In this document: one piece after another, positions 1 to 8,527 of the stretch
Layout: each line of letters begins with the position of its first letter
Position numbering within the stretch: the stretch's first letter is position 1
Origin: Bradyrhizobium sp. Rc3b
GTDB taxonomy: Bacteria; Pseudomonadota; Alphaproteobacteria; Rhizobiales; Xanthobacteraceae
NCBI RefSeq assembly: GCF_900114915.1
Contig: NZ_FOUS01000004.1
Location: forward strand, 1 to 64,000
Length of the DNA stretch: 64,000 bases
Direction: 5' to 3'
Notes under the pieces: model-generated
Databases searched by the model: none
What the model was told of the DNA's origin: nothing
Seen by the model: only the letters and a program-made list of their open reading frames with translations
Program-made: the position numbers and the translations under genes

Positions 1-1
1 C

Positions 2-316
2 GGCGACGAAGCCGCGGTGTGGGCCGATGCGGCCTACGACACCCATGCCAGACGAGCCCGGTTGAAAGCGGAAGGCAAAAAGCCCCGCATCGCGTTCCGT
101 CCCAACAGACATCATCCGGAACTGCCGCCAAGGCTCAAACGCTACAACCGCCTCATCGCACGCCGGCGAGCCCAGGTCGAGACCACCTTCGCCACTCTCA
201 AACGCCGCATGCGACTGACCTGCATCCGCTACGTTGGTCTGATGAAGGCAAGCGGGCAGGTCCTGCTCGCCTCGATCGCCTTCAACATGAGGCGGTGGGC
301 CACGATCGCGGCCTGA
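2..316 (+). mobile_element. IS5-type transposase, C-terminal part (cut by window edge)
   Basis: Carboxy-terminal ~104 codons of a DDE transposase; the frame is open from base 2, so the 5' end lies outside the window. The segment WADAAYDT fits the second-Asp strand of the RNase H-like catalytic fold. RRRAQVETTFATLKRR holds the conserved Glu of the third catalytic block of IS5/IS4-superfamily enzymes. The frame ends normally with TGA. No right inverted repeat was identified downstream, so whether the element is intact cannot be judged here. Family membership is motif-based inference. Confidence 0.75.
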
Positions 317-763
317 ACCGCCCGCCGAGGGCGACCACTACAGACTTGGCTAGCAATTGCCGTAACCACGGCCCTTCTCCTGCTGTCCTCAACCTCAAAA
401 GCCGATAACGCAACAGGCCCACAAGGGGAGAAGGAAGAGGAGCGAAGCCGCGCGAGGTAAATCCGGCTGCCACTGCTCACCGCGGGAGAAGCGCTTCAGC
501 GCGCTCACGGCAAATATGGATAGCCATTTCATTGACCAATCGCGGCAATCGCTCGATATTCGCAACATCGAAACTGCTCCTCGAGTCAAAGCCGCACGAT
601 GAGAACCGATCGCCAGCGCAATTCTAATGACATGCATGCGTGCATGACGCCGCGCTGTTTCTCGGCGGCGACGGGTGCCTGTTGTTGTTGCTGACCGCGT
701 CCTAGCAACATCCACATCGCAATTGCCAGACAGGAGCGCCGGAATTCCGGCGAACGAGCAGTC
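317..763. other. Intergenic stretch after the transposase
   Basis: About 450 bases without a supportable gene. It probably contains the right end of the insertion sequence. A degenerate repeat-like tract rich in AGGAGAAGG/CCTTCTCC follows at about 370-445. At 631-646 an interrupted inverted repeat CATGCA-N4-TGCATG lies about 120 bases upstream of the next gene and could be regulatory. Short ORFs here look like antisense or chance frames. Confidence 0.4.
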
Positions 764-967
764 ATGTCCCACACCCAGTCCAACGCCTATATCATCGAGA
801 TCCACGACCGTGCCGCCGGCATCGTCACCCGCGATGCCCGCGGCTTCCGCTTCTTTTCCTCTGAGCGCCTGTTCGACAGTCTCGAAGGGCGTCAGTTCCG
901 CTCGGCGCGCGAAGCCGAGCGCGCGGCGCGCGCGGTGCTCTCGGAGCGGGGGCGGCGCCTGAGCTGA
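764..967 (+). CDS. Small conserved hypothetical protein (67 aa)
   Basis: Encodes 67 residues beginning MSHTQSNAYIIEIHDRAAG. The middle (IVTRDARGFRFFSSERLFDS) has alternating hydrophobics suggesting a small beta sheet. The C-terminal third is an Arg/Ala-rich helix (AREAERAARAVLSERG). No signal peptide or membrane segment is seen and I do not recognise a characterised family. Codon usage is that of a GC-rich rhizobial gene. It is convergent with the DUF6496 gene; the two stop codons are directly adjacent (965-967 and 968-970) at the centre of a 24-bp palindrome. Confidence 0.6.
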   Translation: MSHTQSNAYIIEIHDRAAGIVTRDARGFRFFSSERLFDSLEGRQFRSAREAERAARAVLSERGRRLS

Positions 968-979
968 TCAGCTCAGGCG
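956..979. terminator. 24-bp perfect palindrome at two convergent stop codons
   Basis: A perfect palindrome, core CTGAGCTGATCAGCTCAG with CGC/GCG outer pairs. Its centre is the junction between the TGA of the plus-strand gene and the TCA (TGA on minus) of the DUF6496 gene. Read as RNA from either strand it can form a long stem, so a bidirectional terminator or 3'-end stabiliser is plausible. There is no U-tract, so intrinsic termination is not assured. Confidence 0.45.
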
Positions 980-1471
980 GCGTGCCCTGGTGCGGGCCGC
1001 TTTCTTCGCGGCAGCGGAGCGGGTCTTGGCGCCCTTGGTCTGGCTCGCCTTCCGTGCGGCAGCCGAACGCGACGCCGCGGTTCGTCCGCTCGCGGCGCGC
1101 TTGCCCTGCTTCGACAGCGCGCTGCGCGATGCGGTCGAGCGCGGCTCTTTCTTCAAAACGTTCTCGACCGCGCGCGACACTTTCGGCCGGCGCTTCGGCG
1201 TGCGTTTGCCTTGGCCGACCTCGTAAGCATATTTGGCGCTGCGGCGTGTCGATTTCTTGGTTCGTCCTTTGCGCGGCGGCGGCAGATCGACGCCGGCGCG
1301 GCGCGCCTCGGACAGGCCGATCGCAATGGCCTGCTTGGTCGACCGTGCGCCGTGCTTGCCTTTCCGGATCCTGTCGATCTCGTCCTTGACGAATTCGCCT
1401 GCCTGCGTGCTTGCCGATTTGCCCGCGCGCTTGTCCTGCTTCGCTTTGCGGATCACTTCTTGTCTTGGCAT
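968..1471 (-). CDS. DUF6496-type Lys/Ala/Arg-rich protein (histone-like)
   Basis: Protein of 167 residues, extremely basic. The N-terminal half contains KGKHGARSTKQAIAIGLSEA followed by RRAGV, a motif I associate with the DUF6496 family. The C-terminal ~80 residues are a low-complexity tail of Lys, Arg, Ala, Ser and Thr (AAARKASQTKGAKTRSAAAK) resembling the tails of H1-like bacterial proteins. This composition suggests nucleic-acid binding and a nucleoid or stress role, but that is inference. No signal peptide is seen. Start is the ATG at 1469-1471. Confidence 0.75.
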   Translation of the reverse strand: MPRQEVIRKAKQDKRAGKSASTQAGEFVKDEIDRIRKGKHGARSTKQAIAIGLSEARRAGVDLPPPRKGRTKKSTRRSAKYAYEVGQGKRTPKRRPKVSRAVENVLKKEPRSTASRSALSKQGKRAASGRTAASRSAAARKASQTKGAKTRSAAAKKAARTRARRLS

Positions 1472-1538
1472 GGGTGAGTTCCCTCAAGATGTACAGGGAT
1501 GTCTCACCGCAACGCGCAGAATGATCGATTGATCCTTC

Positions 1539-2321
1539 TCAGTTCCGCAAGGCCGCAAGCAATTCGTCAGGCCGCTCTGCCATGATCATATGCCCGGCGC
1601 CCGGCACCATGACGGTCTTTGCATGCGGGATGGCGGCTGCAAGAGCCTTGCCCGCCTTCGCCGGGGTCATTATGTCCCGTTCGCCGAGAATTAATGTCGT
1701 CGGCACCTTCACGCTCGCTGCGGCGGTCAGCGCATTCGCGTAGGCATTGCAGGCCGACAGATCCCTGAACAGCACGCCGGGCTCGCAAGACTTCAGCACC
1801 GCCTGCGCCCCGCCATGCATCCACAGGCCCGGCGCGAGGCTGCCGCCAAGCTCGGCGTTGAAGCCGAGGCCCCAGATCGAGACCATGTCGTTGGCATCCT
1901 GCGAGTTGGCCTCGGCGGCCTTCAGCAGATCCGGGCCGACCGTCATGGTCGCGGCGGTGCCGATCAGGCTCAGCGCGGAAACCTTGTCGGGGTGACGCGC
2001 CGCCGTCTCCAGCGAGATCAGCGATCCCATGGAATGGCCGATCAGATGCGCCTTCGCGGCGCCTGCCGCATCGAGCAGTGCCGCGGTCCAGTCGGCCATC
2101 TCGGCGATGCTGCCGAGCGAAGGTCCGCTGGAGCGGCCGTGAGCGGGAAGATCCGGCGCCAGCACGCCAAAACCGTGATGGGCGAACCAGCGCGTATGCA
2201 GCGCCCAGGTCGAATGGTCGAAGCCGGCGCCGTGGAGGAAGACGACCGCGGGCAGGGACTTGTCGAAGTCGCGGCCGCCGGTTGCGACGAACACATCAGC
2301 GCCGTTGACGGAGAGCTTCAT
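1539..2321 (-). CDS. Alpha/beta hydrolase
   Basis: A 260-residue single-domain alpha/beta hydrolase. The oxyanion-hole HG is at residues 30-31, the nucleophile elbow GHSMG at 95-99 (Ser97), the acid probably in GERDIMTP and the catalytic His in GAGHMIM near the C terminus. Substrate cannot be deduced; esterase, lactonase and haloperoxidase activities share this fold. The frame extends further upstream but only into metY, so the ATG at 2319-2321 is used. It starts four bases after the metY stop and is very probably co-transcribed with it. Confidence 0.85.
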   Translation of the reverse strand: MKLSVNGADVFVATGGRDFDKSLPAVVFLHGAGFDHSTWALHTRWFAHHGFGVLAPDLPAHGRSSGPSLGSIAEMADWTAALLDAAGAAKAHLIGHSMGSLISLETAARHPDKVSALSLIGTAATMTVGPDLLKAAEANSQDANDMVSIWGLGFNAELGGSLAPGLWMHGGAQAVLKSCEPGVLFRDLSACNAYANALTAAASVKVPTTLILGERDIMTPAKAGKALAAAIPHAKTVMVPGAGHMIMAERPDELLAALRN

Positions 2322-2325
2322 GGTG

Positions 2326-3621
2326 TCAGACCTTCTGCGAGATGCGCAGCGCCTGCGCGAGATCGTCGATGATGTCGCTGGCGGCCTCAATGCCGACCGA
2401 CAGCCGCACCAGCTCCTCGCCGATGCCGGCCGCCTTGAGCTGCTCGGCATCCATCTGCTGATGCGTGGTCGAGGCGGGATGAATGACCAGCGTCTTGGCA
2501 TCGCCGACATTGGCGAGATGACTGATCATGCGCAGCGATTCGATGAACTTGCGGCCCGCAGGGCGGCCGCCCTTGATGCCGAAGGAGATGATCGAGCCGG
2601 CGCCGCGCGGCAGGAGCTGCTTGGCGAGCTGATAGTCCGTGTGCGTCTCCAGCGAGGGATGCAGCACCCAGTCGACGGCCTTGTTGGACTTCAGGGCTTC
2701 CAGCACGAGATGCGTGTTCTGCATGTGGCGGTCCATGCGCACGCCGAGTGTTTCGACGCCCTGCAACAGCTGGAACGCGTTGGTCGGCGACAGGCAGGCG
2801 CCGAAATCGCGCAAGCCCTCGGTCCGCGCGCGCATGATGAAGGCGGCAGTGCCGAACTGCTCGTCGAAGACGATGCCGTGATAGCCGCCATAGGGCTCGG
2901 TCAGCACGCCGAACTTGCCCGAAGCGCGCCAGTCGAAGCGGCCGCCGTCAATGATCGCGCCGCCGATCGCGATGCCGTGGCCGCCGATCCATTTGGTCGC
3001 CGAATGCATGACGATGTCCGCGCCCAGCTCGATCGGGCGGCTGAGATAGGGCGTGGCAAAGGTGTTGTCGATCAGCAGTGGAATCTTTGCGTCATGTGCG
3101 ATCTGAGCGACCTTGGGAATGTCGAGCACTTCCAGCCCGGGATTGCCGATGGTCTCGCCGATCACGAGCTTGGTGTTCGGCTTGATCGCCGCGCGGAACG
3201 CATCGAGATCGCGCGGCTTCACGAAAGTGGTGGTGATGCCGAAGCGCGGCAGCGTGTGCGCCAGCAGGTTGATGGTGCCGCCATAGAGCGAGCTCGACGC
3301 CACGATGTGGTCGCTGGCATTGAGCAGCGTCGCGATGGCCAGATGCAGCGCGGCCATGCCGCTCGCGGTGCAGATCGCTCCGACGCCGCCCTCCAGCGCC
3401 GCGAGCCGCTCCTCCAGCACGCCGGTGGTCGGGTTGGAGATGCGCGTATAGATGTGGCCGGCGCGCTCCAGATTGAACAGTGCGGCGGCGTGATCGGAAT
3501 CCTGGAACACGTACGACGTGGTCTGGTAGATCGGCACCGCGCGGGCCCCGGTCACGGGATCCGGATGCTGGCCCGCATGCAGGCTCAGGGTCTCGAAGGC
3601 GGGCGGTTTCGGCGCGGGCAT
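2326..3621 (-). CDS. metY: O-acetylhomoserine aminocarboxypropyltransferase (sulfhydrylase)
   Basis: A 431-residue Cys/Met-metabolism PLP enzyme. The N terminus FETLSLHAGQHPDPVTGARA and the downstream YTRISNPTT motif are characteristic of the MetY branch. The PLP-binding lysine is Lys210 in SATKWIGGHG, preceded by LLIDNTFATPY. It should convert O-acetylhomoserine plus sulfide to homocysteine in the cytosol. Length matches the family. It leads a two-gene unit with the alpha/beta hydrolase. O-succinylhomoserine use is possible but less likely given the sequence. Confidence 0.9.
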   Translation of the reverse strand: MPAPKPPAFETLSLHAGQHPDPVTGARAVPIYQTTSYVFQDSDHAAALFNLERAGHIYTRISNPTTGVLEERLAALEGGVGAICTASGMAALHLAIATLLNASDHIVASSSLYGGTINLLAHTLPRFGITTTFVKPRDLDAFRAAIKPNTKLVIGETIGNPGLEVLDIPKVAQIAHDAKIPLLIDNTFATPYLSRPIELGADIVMHSATKWIGGHGIAIGGAIIDGGRFDWRASGKFGVLTEPYGGYHGIVFDEQFGTAAFIMRARTEGLRDFGACLSPTNAFQLLQGVETLGVRMDRHMQNTHLVLEALKSNKAVDWVLHPSLETHTDYQLAKQLLPRGAGSIISFGIKGGRPAGRKFIESLRMISHLANVGDAKTLVIHPASTTHQQMDAEQLKAAGIGEELVRLSVGIEAASDIIDDLAQALRISQKV

Positions 3622-3704
3622 GCGGGGGCCTCGTTGTCGATCGGCGGAGGAGGCGTTGTGCCATAAAAATGCACACGAAGTTAGCCCATTGATGGCCGCG
3701 ATGA

Positions 3705-3862
3705 CGGTGCGCTCCCTCTCCCGCTTGCGGGGGAGGGCTGGGGAGGGGGTGTCTCCGCGTCGGGATTGTTGCTGATTGCGGAGAATGTCCCTGCGTGGCG
3801 AGAGCCCTCACCCGCCGCGCTTCGCGCGTCGGCCTCTCCCGCAGGCGGGAGAGACGAAGAAC
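3705..3862. repeat. REP-like palindromic repeats
   Basis: Two adjacent palindromic units. The first is built on CTCTCCCGCTTGCGGGGGAG followed by a GGGAGGGGG tract. The second runs from CCCTCACCCGCCGCGCTTCG to CTCTCCCGCAGGCGGGAGAG. Such units are abundant between genes in Bradyrhizobium and relatives. They lie between the 5' end of metY and the 3' end of the iclR-type gene, where they may act as transcript-end structures. Confidence 0.7.
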
Positions 3863-3877
3863 TAGCACCGTCCGCGC

Positions 3878-4669
3878 CTAACCCCCGATCGCTTGCTCGA
3901 TACTCCGCGCCTCCCGTAACAAGATCTCCGCGACCTCCTGCTCGCGGCGGGGGCCGAGCCTCGTTCGCACCGCGGAGACGGTGATGGCTGCAGCCGGTCG
4001 CCCGTCCGGGGTCTTGATCCAGGTCGAGATCGATTTCGTGCCCTGCACGAGGCCGATCTCCCTCAGGCCATATCCCAGCCGTCGCGCGGCGGTGACCTCG
4101 CCGAGGACCGTCGCCATATCGGTCTTGTAAGCCTCGAACCGCTTCTCGTTCGCTGCGACGATCTTTCGCGCCTCCGGCGCCGGCATCGCCGCGAGGATGG
4201 CGACGCCGGCACTGGAGACGCCGAGCGGGCGGCGCGCGCCGATCTCGATCGACAGCACCTGGATCGGATAGATTCCGATCCTGCGATCGACGCACAGCGT
4301 GTCGTTGCCGGTGCGCACCGTCAGGAACATCGTGTCGCCGATTTCGGTGGAGGCACGTTGCAGCGATGGATTGGCAGCGATCAGCAGCCGCGACGGCCGT
4401 GGCCGTGCCAGCGCCAGCTCCGGCACCTGGTTGCCGATCGCGTAGCGGCCGGTCCGCTCGTGCCGCTCGACGATGCCTTCCTCGATCAGCACGTGGACGA
4501 TGCGGTGCACGGTCGGACGGGTGAGGCCGGTCGCCCGGATCACTTCGGCCAATGGCACACCGTCCTCGCGGCCTGCGGCAAGAATGCGCAGCACTGCGAG
4601 CGCGCGCCGGATCGCCTGCGCGCCCTGTCGGGGTGATGTCGCGTTGCTGGCGATTTTCGTCTTGTCCAT
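3878..4669 (-). CDS. IclR family transcriptional regulator
   Basis: A 263-residue IclR-type regulator: N-terminal winged helix (about residues 18-75, RRALAVLRILAAG ... TRPTVHRIVHVLIEEGIVER) followed by the GAF-like ligand-binding domain (ISIEIGARRPLGVSSAGVAI, IGLVQGTKSI). It is divergent from the catabolic genes starting at 4797 and is their likely regulator. The ATG at 4667-4669 is used because the longer frame runs antisense into tctC. No good ribosome-binding site precedes it. The start codon lies inside a 19-bp inverted repeat, which suggests autoregulation. Confidence 0.88.
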   Translation of the reverse strand: MDKTKIASNATSPRQGAQAIRRALAVLRILAAGREDGVPLAEVIRATGLTRPTVHRIVHVLIEEGIVERHERTGRYAIGNQVPELALARPRPSRLLIAANPSLQRASTEIGDTMFLTVRTGNDTLCVDRRIGIYPIQVLSIEIGARRPLGVSSAGVAILAAMPAPEARKIVAANEKRFEAYKTDMATVLGEVTAARRLGYGLREIGLVQGTKSISTWIKTPDGRPAAAITVSAVRTRLGPRREQEVAEILLREARSIEQAIGG

Positions 4670-4680
4670 AATATGGACAA
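4662..4680. promoter_or_regulatory. Candidate IclR operator over the iclR start codon
   Basis: TTGTCCATAATATGGACAA: two perfect 8-bp arms (TTGTCCAT / ATGGACAA) with a 3-base spacer, located in the divergent intergenic region. The dyad includes the ATG of the regulator and sits about 117 bases upstream of the tctC-type ATG. IclR-family proteins typically bind short palindromes near their own promoters. Binding is inferred. Confidence 0.6.
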
Positions 4681-4796
4681 GAACGCCACAATTCACTCGA
4701 CAGGACAAGCGCGCGTCTGGAGATTGCGCCCCGGTCGATCTGCCGCGCGCATCGCCGCACTCGACGTGAATTTGGAAGCGCTGCCGGGAGGTTAAC

Positions 4797-5762
4797 ATGA
4801 GATTAATCTGGATTGCCATAGCTGCCGCCACCGCGATGCTGGCAGGGCCCGCGTCGGGCCAGCAATGGCCGGCCCGCAGCGTCAAGCTGATCGTGCCTTA
4901 TCCGGCCGGCGGCAATGTCGACAGCGCCGCGCGCATCGTCGCCGACAAGCTGCAGGAAAAGCTCGGCCAGCCCTTCATCATCGAGAACAAGGCCGGCGCC
5001 GGCGGCATGATCGCGGGCGAAGCCTTCGCGAAGTCCGCGCCCGACGGCTACACGCTGTTCGTCGGTGCCAACGGTCCGGTGCTGTTCGCAACCGAGATCA
5101 ACAAGCGTGAAGCCTATAACTGGAAAAAGGACTTCATGCCGATCTCGACCATCTCGATGACGCCGCTGGTGCTCGAGGTGCATCCGTCGGTGCAGGCGAC
5201 GACGCTGAAGGAATTCCTCGATCTCGCCAAGCGCGAGCCCGGCAAGCTGACGATGGCCTCGCCCGGCCCCGGCACCACCAACCATCTGCTCAGCGAGCTG
5301 ATGCAGTCGAACCTCGAGCTGCAATGGGTCACCGCGCATTACCGCGGCAACGCGCCGGCGATCAACGATCTGCTCGGCGGCCAGGTGCAGTTCGCATTCG
5401 ACCAGCTCACGGTCAGCCTCCAGCACATCAAGGCCGGCCTGTTCCGCGCGCTCGCCGTGACCAGCCCGCATCGGCTGAAGTCGCTGCCCGACGTGCCGAC
5501 CTTCGCCGAGCTCGGCTACAAGGATTTTGACGGCCAGACCTTCACCGGCCTGTTCGCGCCTGCCGGCACGCCGGCGCCGATCATGGACAAGCTGCACGAG
5601 ACGCTGGTTGCGATCCTGAAGGATCCTGCCGTGGTCGACAAATTCGAAAAGCTCGGCGGCGAAGCCACGCCGATGACGCCGGACGAGTTCAAGGCCTACC
5701 TCGAGCGCGAGGACGCCAAGTGGATTCCGGTGGTGCGCAAGGCCAACATCAGGGCGGATTGA
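4797..5762 (+). CDS. Tripartite tricarboxylate transporter family substrate-binding protein (TctC/Bug)
   Basis: A 321-residue periplasmic binding protein of the Bug/TctC family. Signal peptide is residues 1-21 (hydrophobic IWIAIAAATAMLAGPASG). The family hallmarks WPARSVKLIVPYPAGGNVD and the ADGYT-like APDGYTLFVGANG segment follow. Such proteins bind carboxylates, often aromatic acids, and many lack a linked membrane transporter, as here: no TctA/TctB genes are adjacent. A strong GGGAGG site precedes the ATG. As first gene of the catabolic set it probably captures the substrate or works as a sensor. Confidence 0.9.
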   Translation: MRLIWIAIAAATAMLAGPASGQQWPARSVKLIVPYPAGGNVDSAARIVADKLQEKLGQPFIIENKAGAGGMIAGEAFAKSAPDGYTLFVGANGPVLFATEINKREAYNWKKDFMPISTISMTPLVLEVHPSVQATTLKEFLDLAKREPGKLTMASPGPGTTNHLLSELMQSNLELQWVTAHYRGNAPAINDLLGGQVQFAFDQLTVSLQHIKAGLFRALAVTSPHRLKSLPDVPTFAELGYKDFDGQTFTGLFAPAGTPAPIMDKLHETLVAILKDPAVVDKFEKLGGEATPMTPDEFKAYLEREDAKWIPVVRKANIRAD

Positions 5763-5765
5763 TCG

Positions 5766-6383
5766 ATGCGGATCGATCCGACCGAACTCGGCGCCGAGCG
5801 CATCTACCGCCTGATGACCGGCATCGTGGTGCCGCGTCCGATCGCCTGGGTCACCAGCCTGTCGAGCAAGGGCGTGCTCAACCTCGCGCCGTTCAGCGCC
5901 TTCACCTTCGTCTCGCAGAAGCCGCCGATGCTGGCCATCAGCGTCGGCCGCAAGGGCGCCGACTACAAGGACACCGCGCACAACATCCTCGATACCGAGG
6001 AATACGTCATCCACATCGCCGATACCCCGCTGATGTTGGCGGTGCACGACTCATCGGTCGAGCATCCGCCTGAAATCAGCGAGGTCGAGCATCTTGGCCT
6101 GGAGACCATTCCGAGCGAGCGTATCAAGGTGCCGCGGCTCGCCGCCGCGCCTGTGGCGATGGAATGCCGCTTCCGGCAGTGCCTCGAATTCGGCGAGGCC
6201 AAGAGCCGGCTGATCGTCGGCGAGGTCGTGATGTTCCATCTGCGCGACGGCCTCGTGAACGACGGCAAGGTCGAGACCAAGGCGCTCGACCCGATCGCGC
6301 GCATCGGCGGTCCCCGTTACGCCCGCCTCGGCGAGATCGTGACGCTGAACACCGTATTTCAGACGCCCAAATCGAAAGACTGA
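5766..6383 (+). CDS. Flavin reductase-like (FMN-binding split-barrel) protein
   Basis: 205-residue protein of the flavin-reductase-like family. N terminus YRLMTGIVVPRPIAWVTSLS followed by LNLAPFSAFTFVSQKPPML is the typical FMN-binding split-barrel start. The C-terminal half keeps the PLDPIARIGG-like motif (ALDPIARIGGPRYARLG). It could supply reduced flavin to a monooxygenase or act directly as a flavoprotein. No partner oxygenase is adjacent. It starts three bases after the preceding stop, so it belongs to the same operon. Confidence 0.82.
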   Translation: MRIDPTELGAERIYRLMTGIVVPRPIAWVTSLSSKGVLNLAPFSAFTFVSQKPPMLAISVGRKGADYKDTAHNILDTEEYVIHIADTPLMLAVHDSSVEHPPEISEVEHLGLETIPSERIKVPRLAAAPVAMECRFRQCLEFGEAKSRLIVGEVVMFHLRDGLVNDGKVETKALDPIARIGGPRYARLGEIVTLNTVFQTPKSKD

Positions 6384-6427
6384 GCGCGCCGCCCGCCGCG
6401 CTGCCCGACACAAATTGGAGAACGACC

Positions 6428-7288
6428 ATGCGACTGGTAAGCTATCTCGTGGACGGAGAGCCGCGCTACGGCGCGGCCGTCGCTGAGGGTGTGATCGATC
6501 TGACCAGGCGGATCGGCCGCGACTTCTCCGACGTCAAGGCGCTGATCGCGGCCAACGCGCTGTCCGACGCGCAGGAAGCCATCGCGGGCGCGAAGCCGGA
6601 CTATGCGCTCGACGATCTCGTCCTGCTGCCGCCGGTGCTGGCGCCGGAAAAGCTCTGGTGCATCGGTGTCAACTACGCCGAGCGCAATGCCGAGTACAAG
6701 GACAATTCGGACCTGCCCAAATATCCGAGCCTGTTCGTGCGCAGCATGTCGTCGATGACAGGCTCCGGCCAGCCGCTCGAGAAGCCCAAGGTTTCGGAGC
6801 AGCTCGACTATGAGGGCGAGCTCGTCATCGTGATCGGGCAGGGCGGCCGTCACATTCCGCGCGAAAAAGCTTGGTCGCACATCTTCGGCATGACGTTGTG
6901 CAACGAGGGCACCATTCGCGACTGGCTGCGTCACGGCAAGTTCAACGTCACGCAAGGCAAGAATTTCGATCGCTCCGGCAGCATTGGTCCGTGGGTCGTC
7001 ACGTCGGACGAGCTCGACCCGCGCGGCCCGCACGACATCGTCACGCGCGTCAACGGCGAGGTGCGGCAGCAGGACACGACCGAGCGGCTGATGTTCCCGT
7101 TCGATTATCTGATCTCCTATCTCTCGACCTTCGCGACGCTGAAGCCCGGCGACATGATCGTCACGGGCACGCCGACGGGGGCGGGCGTTCGCTTCGATCC
7201 GCCGCGCTGGCTGAAGGTCGGCGACGTCGTCGAGGTCGAGTCGAGCCGCGTCGGCGTGCTCCGGAACACCGTGGCCGCGGAGCAATAG
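6428..7288 (+). CDS. Fumarylacetoacetate hydrolase family protein
   Basis: 286 residues with the FAH fold. WCIGVNYAERNAEYKDNSD and the metal-binding acidic motif DYEGELVIVIGQ are present, as is the C-terminal signature LKPGDMIVTGTPTGAGVRF. Members hydrolyse or isomerise/decarboxylate beta-diketo acids such as 5-oxopent-3-ene-1,2,5-tricarboxylate (HpaG/HpcE-type) or acylpyruvates. Directly followed by an HpaH-like hydratase, which points to the lower part of a meta-cleavage pathway. A longer frame begins inside the upstream gene; the ATG at 6428 after a GGAG site is preferred. Confidence 0.88.
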   Translation: MRLVSYLVDGEPRYGAAVAEGVIDLTRRIGRDFSDVKALIAANALSDAQEAIAGAKPDYALDDLVLLPPVLAPEKLWCIGVNYAERNAEYKDNSDLPKYPSLFVRSMSSMTGSGQPLEKPKVSEQLDYEGELVIVIGQGGRHIPREKAWSHIFGMTLCNEGTIRDWLRHGKFNVTQGKNFDRSGSIGPWVVTSDELDPRGPHDIVTRVNGEVRQQDTTERLMFPFDYLISYLSTFATLKPGDMIVTGTPTGAGVRFDPPRWLKVGDVVEVESSRVGVLRNTVAAEQ

Positions 7289-7291
7289 ATC

Positions 7292-8095
7292 ATGCTGGAT
7301 GCCGCCACGATCGAGCGCCTCGCCGCGCGCCTGGATGAAGCCGAGCGCACCAAGTCGCTGATTCCGATGTTCACGAAGGAATATCCCGATTTCAGCATCG
7401 AGGATGCCTACGCCGTTCAGCGCGCTTGGACCAAGCTGCAGCTTGGCCGCGGCCGTGTCATCAAGGGCCACAAGATCGGCCTGACCTCGAAGGCGATGCA
7501 GAATGCGGTCGGCATCAACGAGCCCGATTACGGCGTGCTGTTCGCCGACATGTTCTATGCCGACGCCACGCCTGTTCCGTTCGATCGATTCCACGCGCCG
7601 CGGATCGAGGTCGAGCTCGCCTTCGTGCTGAGGGCGCCGCTGCAAGGGCCCGATTGCACCATCTTCGACGTGCTCAACGCCACCGATTACGTGACGCCGG
7701 CGCTGGAGATTCTGGAAACGCGCATGCACCGCGTCGACCCCGAGACCGGCAAGACGCGAAAAGTGATGGACACGATCTCGGACAATGCGGCCAATGCCGC
7801 GCTGGTGCTCGGCGGCCGGCCGTTTCGTCCCCTCGATGCGGATTTGCGCTGGATCGGCGCGCTCTTGTTCCGCAACGGCGAGGTCGAGGAGACCGGGCTC
7901 GCGGCCGGCGTGCTCAATCACCCCGCCAACGGCATCGCCTGGCTCGCCAACCGCCTCGCGCCGCATGACGAGCATCTGAAGGCCGGCGAAGTCGTGCTGG
8001 CGGGCTCGTTCACGCGCCCCGTGGACATCCGCCGCGGCGACACGTTCCATGCCGACTATGGCGCCTTCGGCTCGGTGTCGTGCCAGTTCGTCTGA
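7292..8095 (+). CDS. 2-oxo-hept-4-ene-1,7-dioate hydratase-like protein (HpaH/MhpD family)
   Basis: 267-residue hydratase of the 2-keto-4-pentenoate hydratase family. [13 protein letters not shown] near residue 60 and [14 protein letters not shown] with the acidic metal ligands are diagnostic; LEILETRM and [16 protein letters not shown] close the fold. The reaction is Mg-dependent addition of water to a 2-oxo-alkenoate from aromatic ring cleavage. HpaH-type substrate is most likely from [12 protein letters not shown] and overall length, but MhpD/XylJ-type substrates are not excluded. It starts three bases after the FAH gene. Confidence 0.88.
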   Translation: MLDAATIERLAARLDEAERTKSLIPMFTKEYPDFSIEDAYAVQRAWTKLQLGRGRVIKGHKIGLTSKAMQNAVGINEPDYGVLFADMFYADATPVPFDRFHAPRIEVELAFVLRAPLQGPDCTIFDVLNATDYVTPALEILETRMHRVDPETGKTRKVMDTISDNAANAALVLGGRPFRPLDADLRWIGALLFRNGEVEETGLAAGVLNHPANGIAWLANRLAPHDEHLKAGEVVLAGSFTRPVDIRRGDTFHADYGAFGSVSCQFV

Positions 8096-8120
8096 ATCAA
8101 TAACAAAGAGGGAGCGCACC

Positions 8121-8513
8121 ATGAGTGGTCACACGCGGCGCAAGAGCATCCATATCGGCGGCTTCAAGCACGTCAATCCGATTCCGAACGCCTGCCGCAT
8201 CGGCAATCTCGTGATGTCGGGCGTCATCCTCGGCCGCGATAACGCCGGCGTCATGCCGGAGAGTCTCGATGCGCAATGCGCCAACATGTTCGCGCACATG
8301 AAGGCGACGGTGGAAGCCGCCGGCGGCACCACCGACGACATCATCAAGATGACGGTATGGCTGAAGGACCGCACGCAGCGCGGCCCGGTCAATGTCGAAT
8401 GGCTGAAGATGTTTCCGGACGAGCATTCGCGCCCGGCGCGCCATGCGCTGCCGATGGACAATATGGACGGCGGCGCGCTGGTGCAGTGCGACTTCACTGC
8501 CGTGATCGACTGA
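8121..8513 (+). CDS. RidA family protein
   Basis: 130-residue YjgF/YER057c/RidA protein. It has the trimer-forming core LDAQCANMFAHMKATVEAAG, a DDIIKMTVWLKD strand, and RPARHALPMDN with the conserved Arg that binds the carboxylate of imine intermediates. The N terminus is longer than canonical RidA, as in the catabolic branch of the family. Within this operon it probably hydrolyses an enamine/imine or tautomerises a pathway intermediate. A GAGGGAG site precedes the ATG at 8121. Confidence 0.87.
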   Translation: MSGHTRRKSIHIGGFKHVNPIPNACRIGNLVMSGVILGRDNAGVMPESLDAQCANMFAHMKATVEAAGGTTDDIIKMTVWLKDRTQRGPVNVEWLKMFPDEHSRPARHALPMDNMDGGALVQCDFTAVID

Positions 8514-8527
8514 AGGAGTTCTAGCGC

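Noticed and set aside
2260..3666. Plus-strand open frame of 468 codons
   Set aside because: Antisense to metY, which has clear PLP-enzyme motifs.
6359..8122. Minus-strand open frame of 587 codons
   Set aside because: Shadow of the FAH and hydratase genes with Arg/His/Asp-biased composition and no motif.
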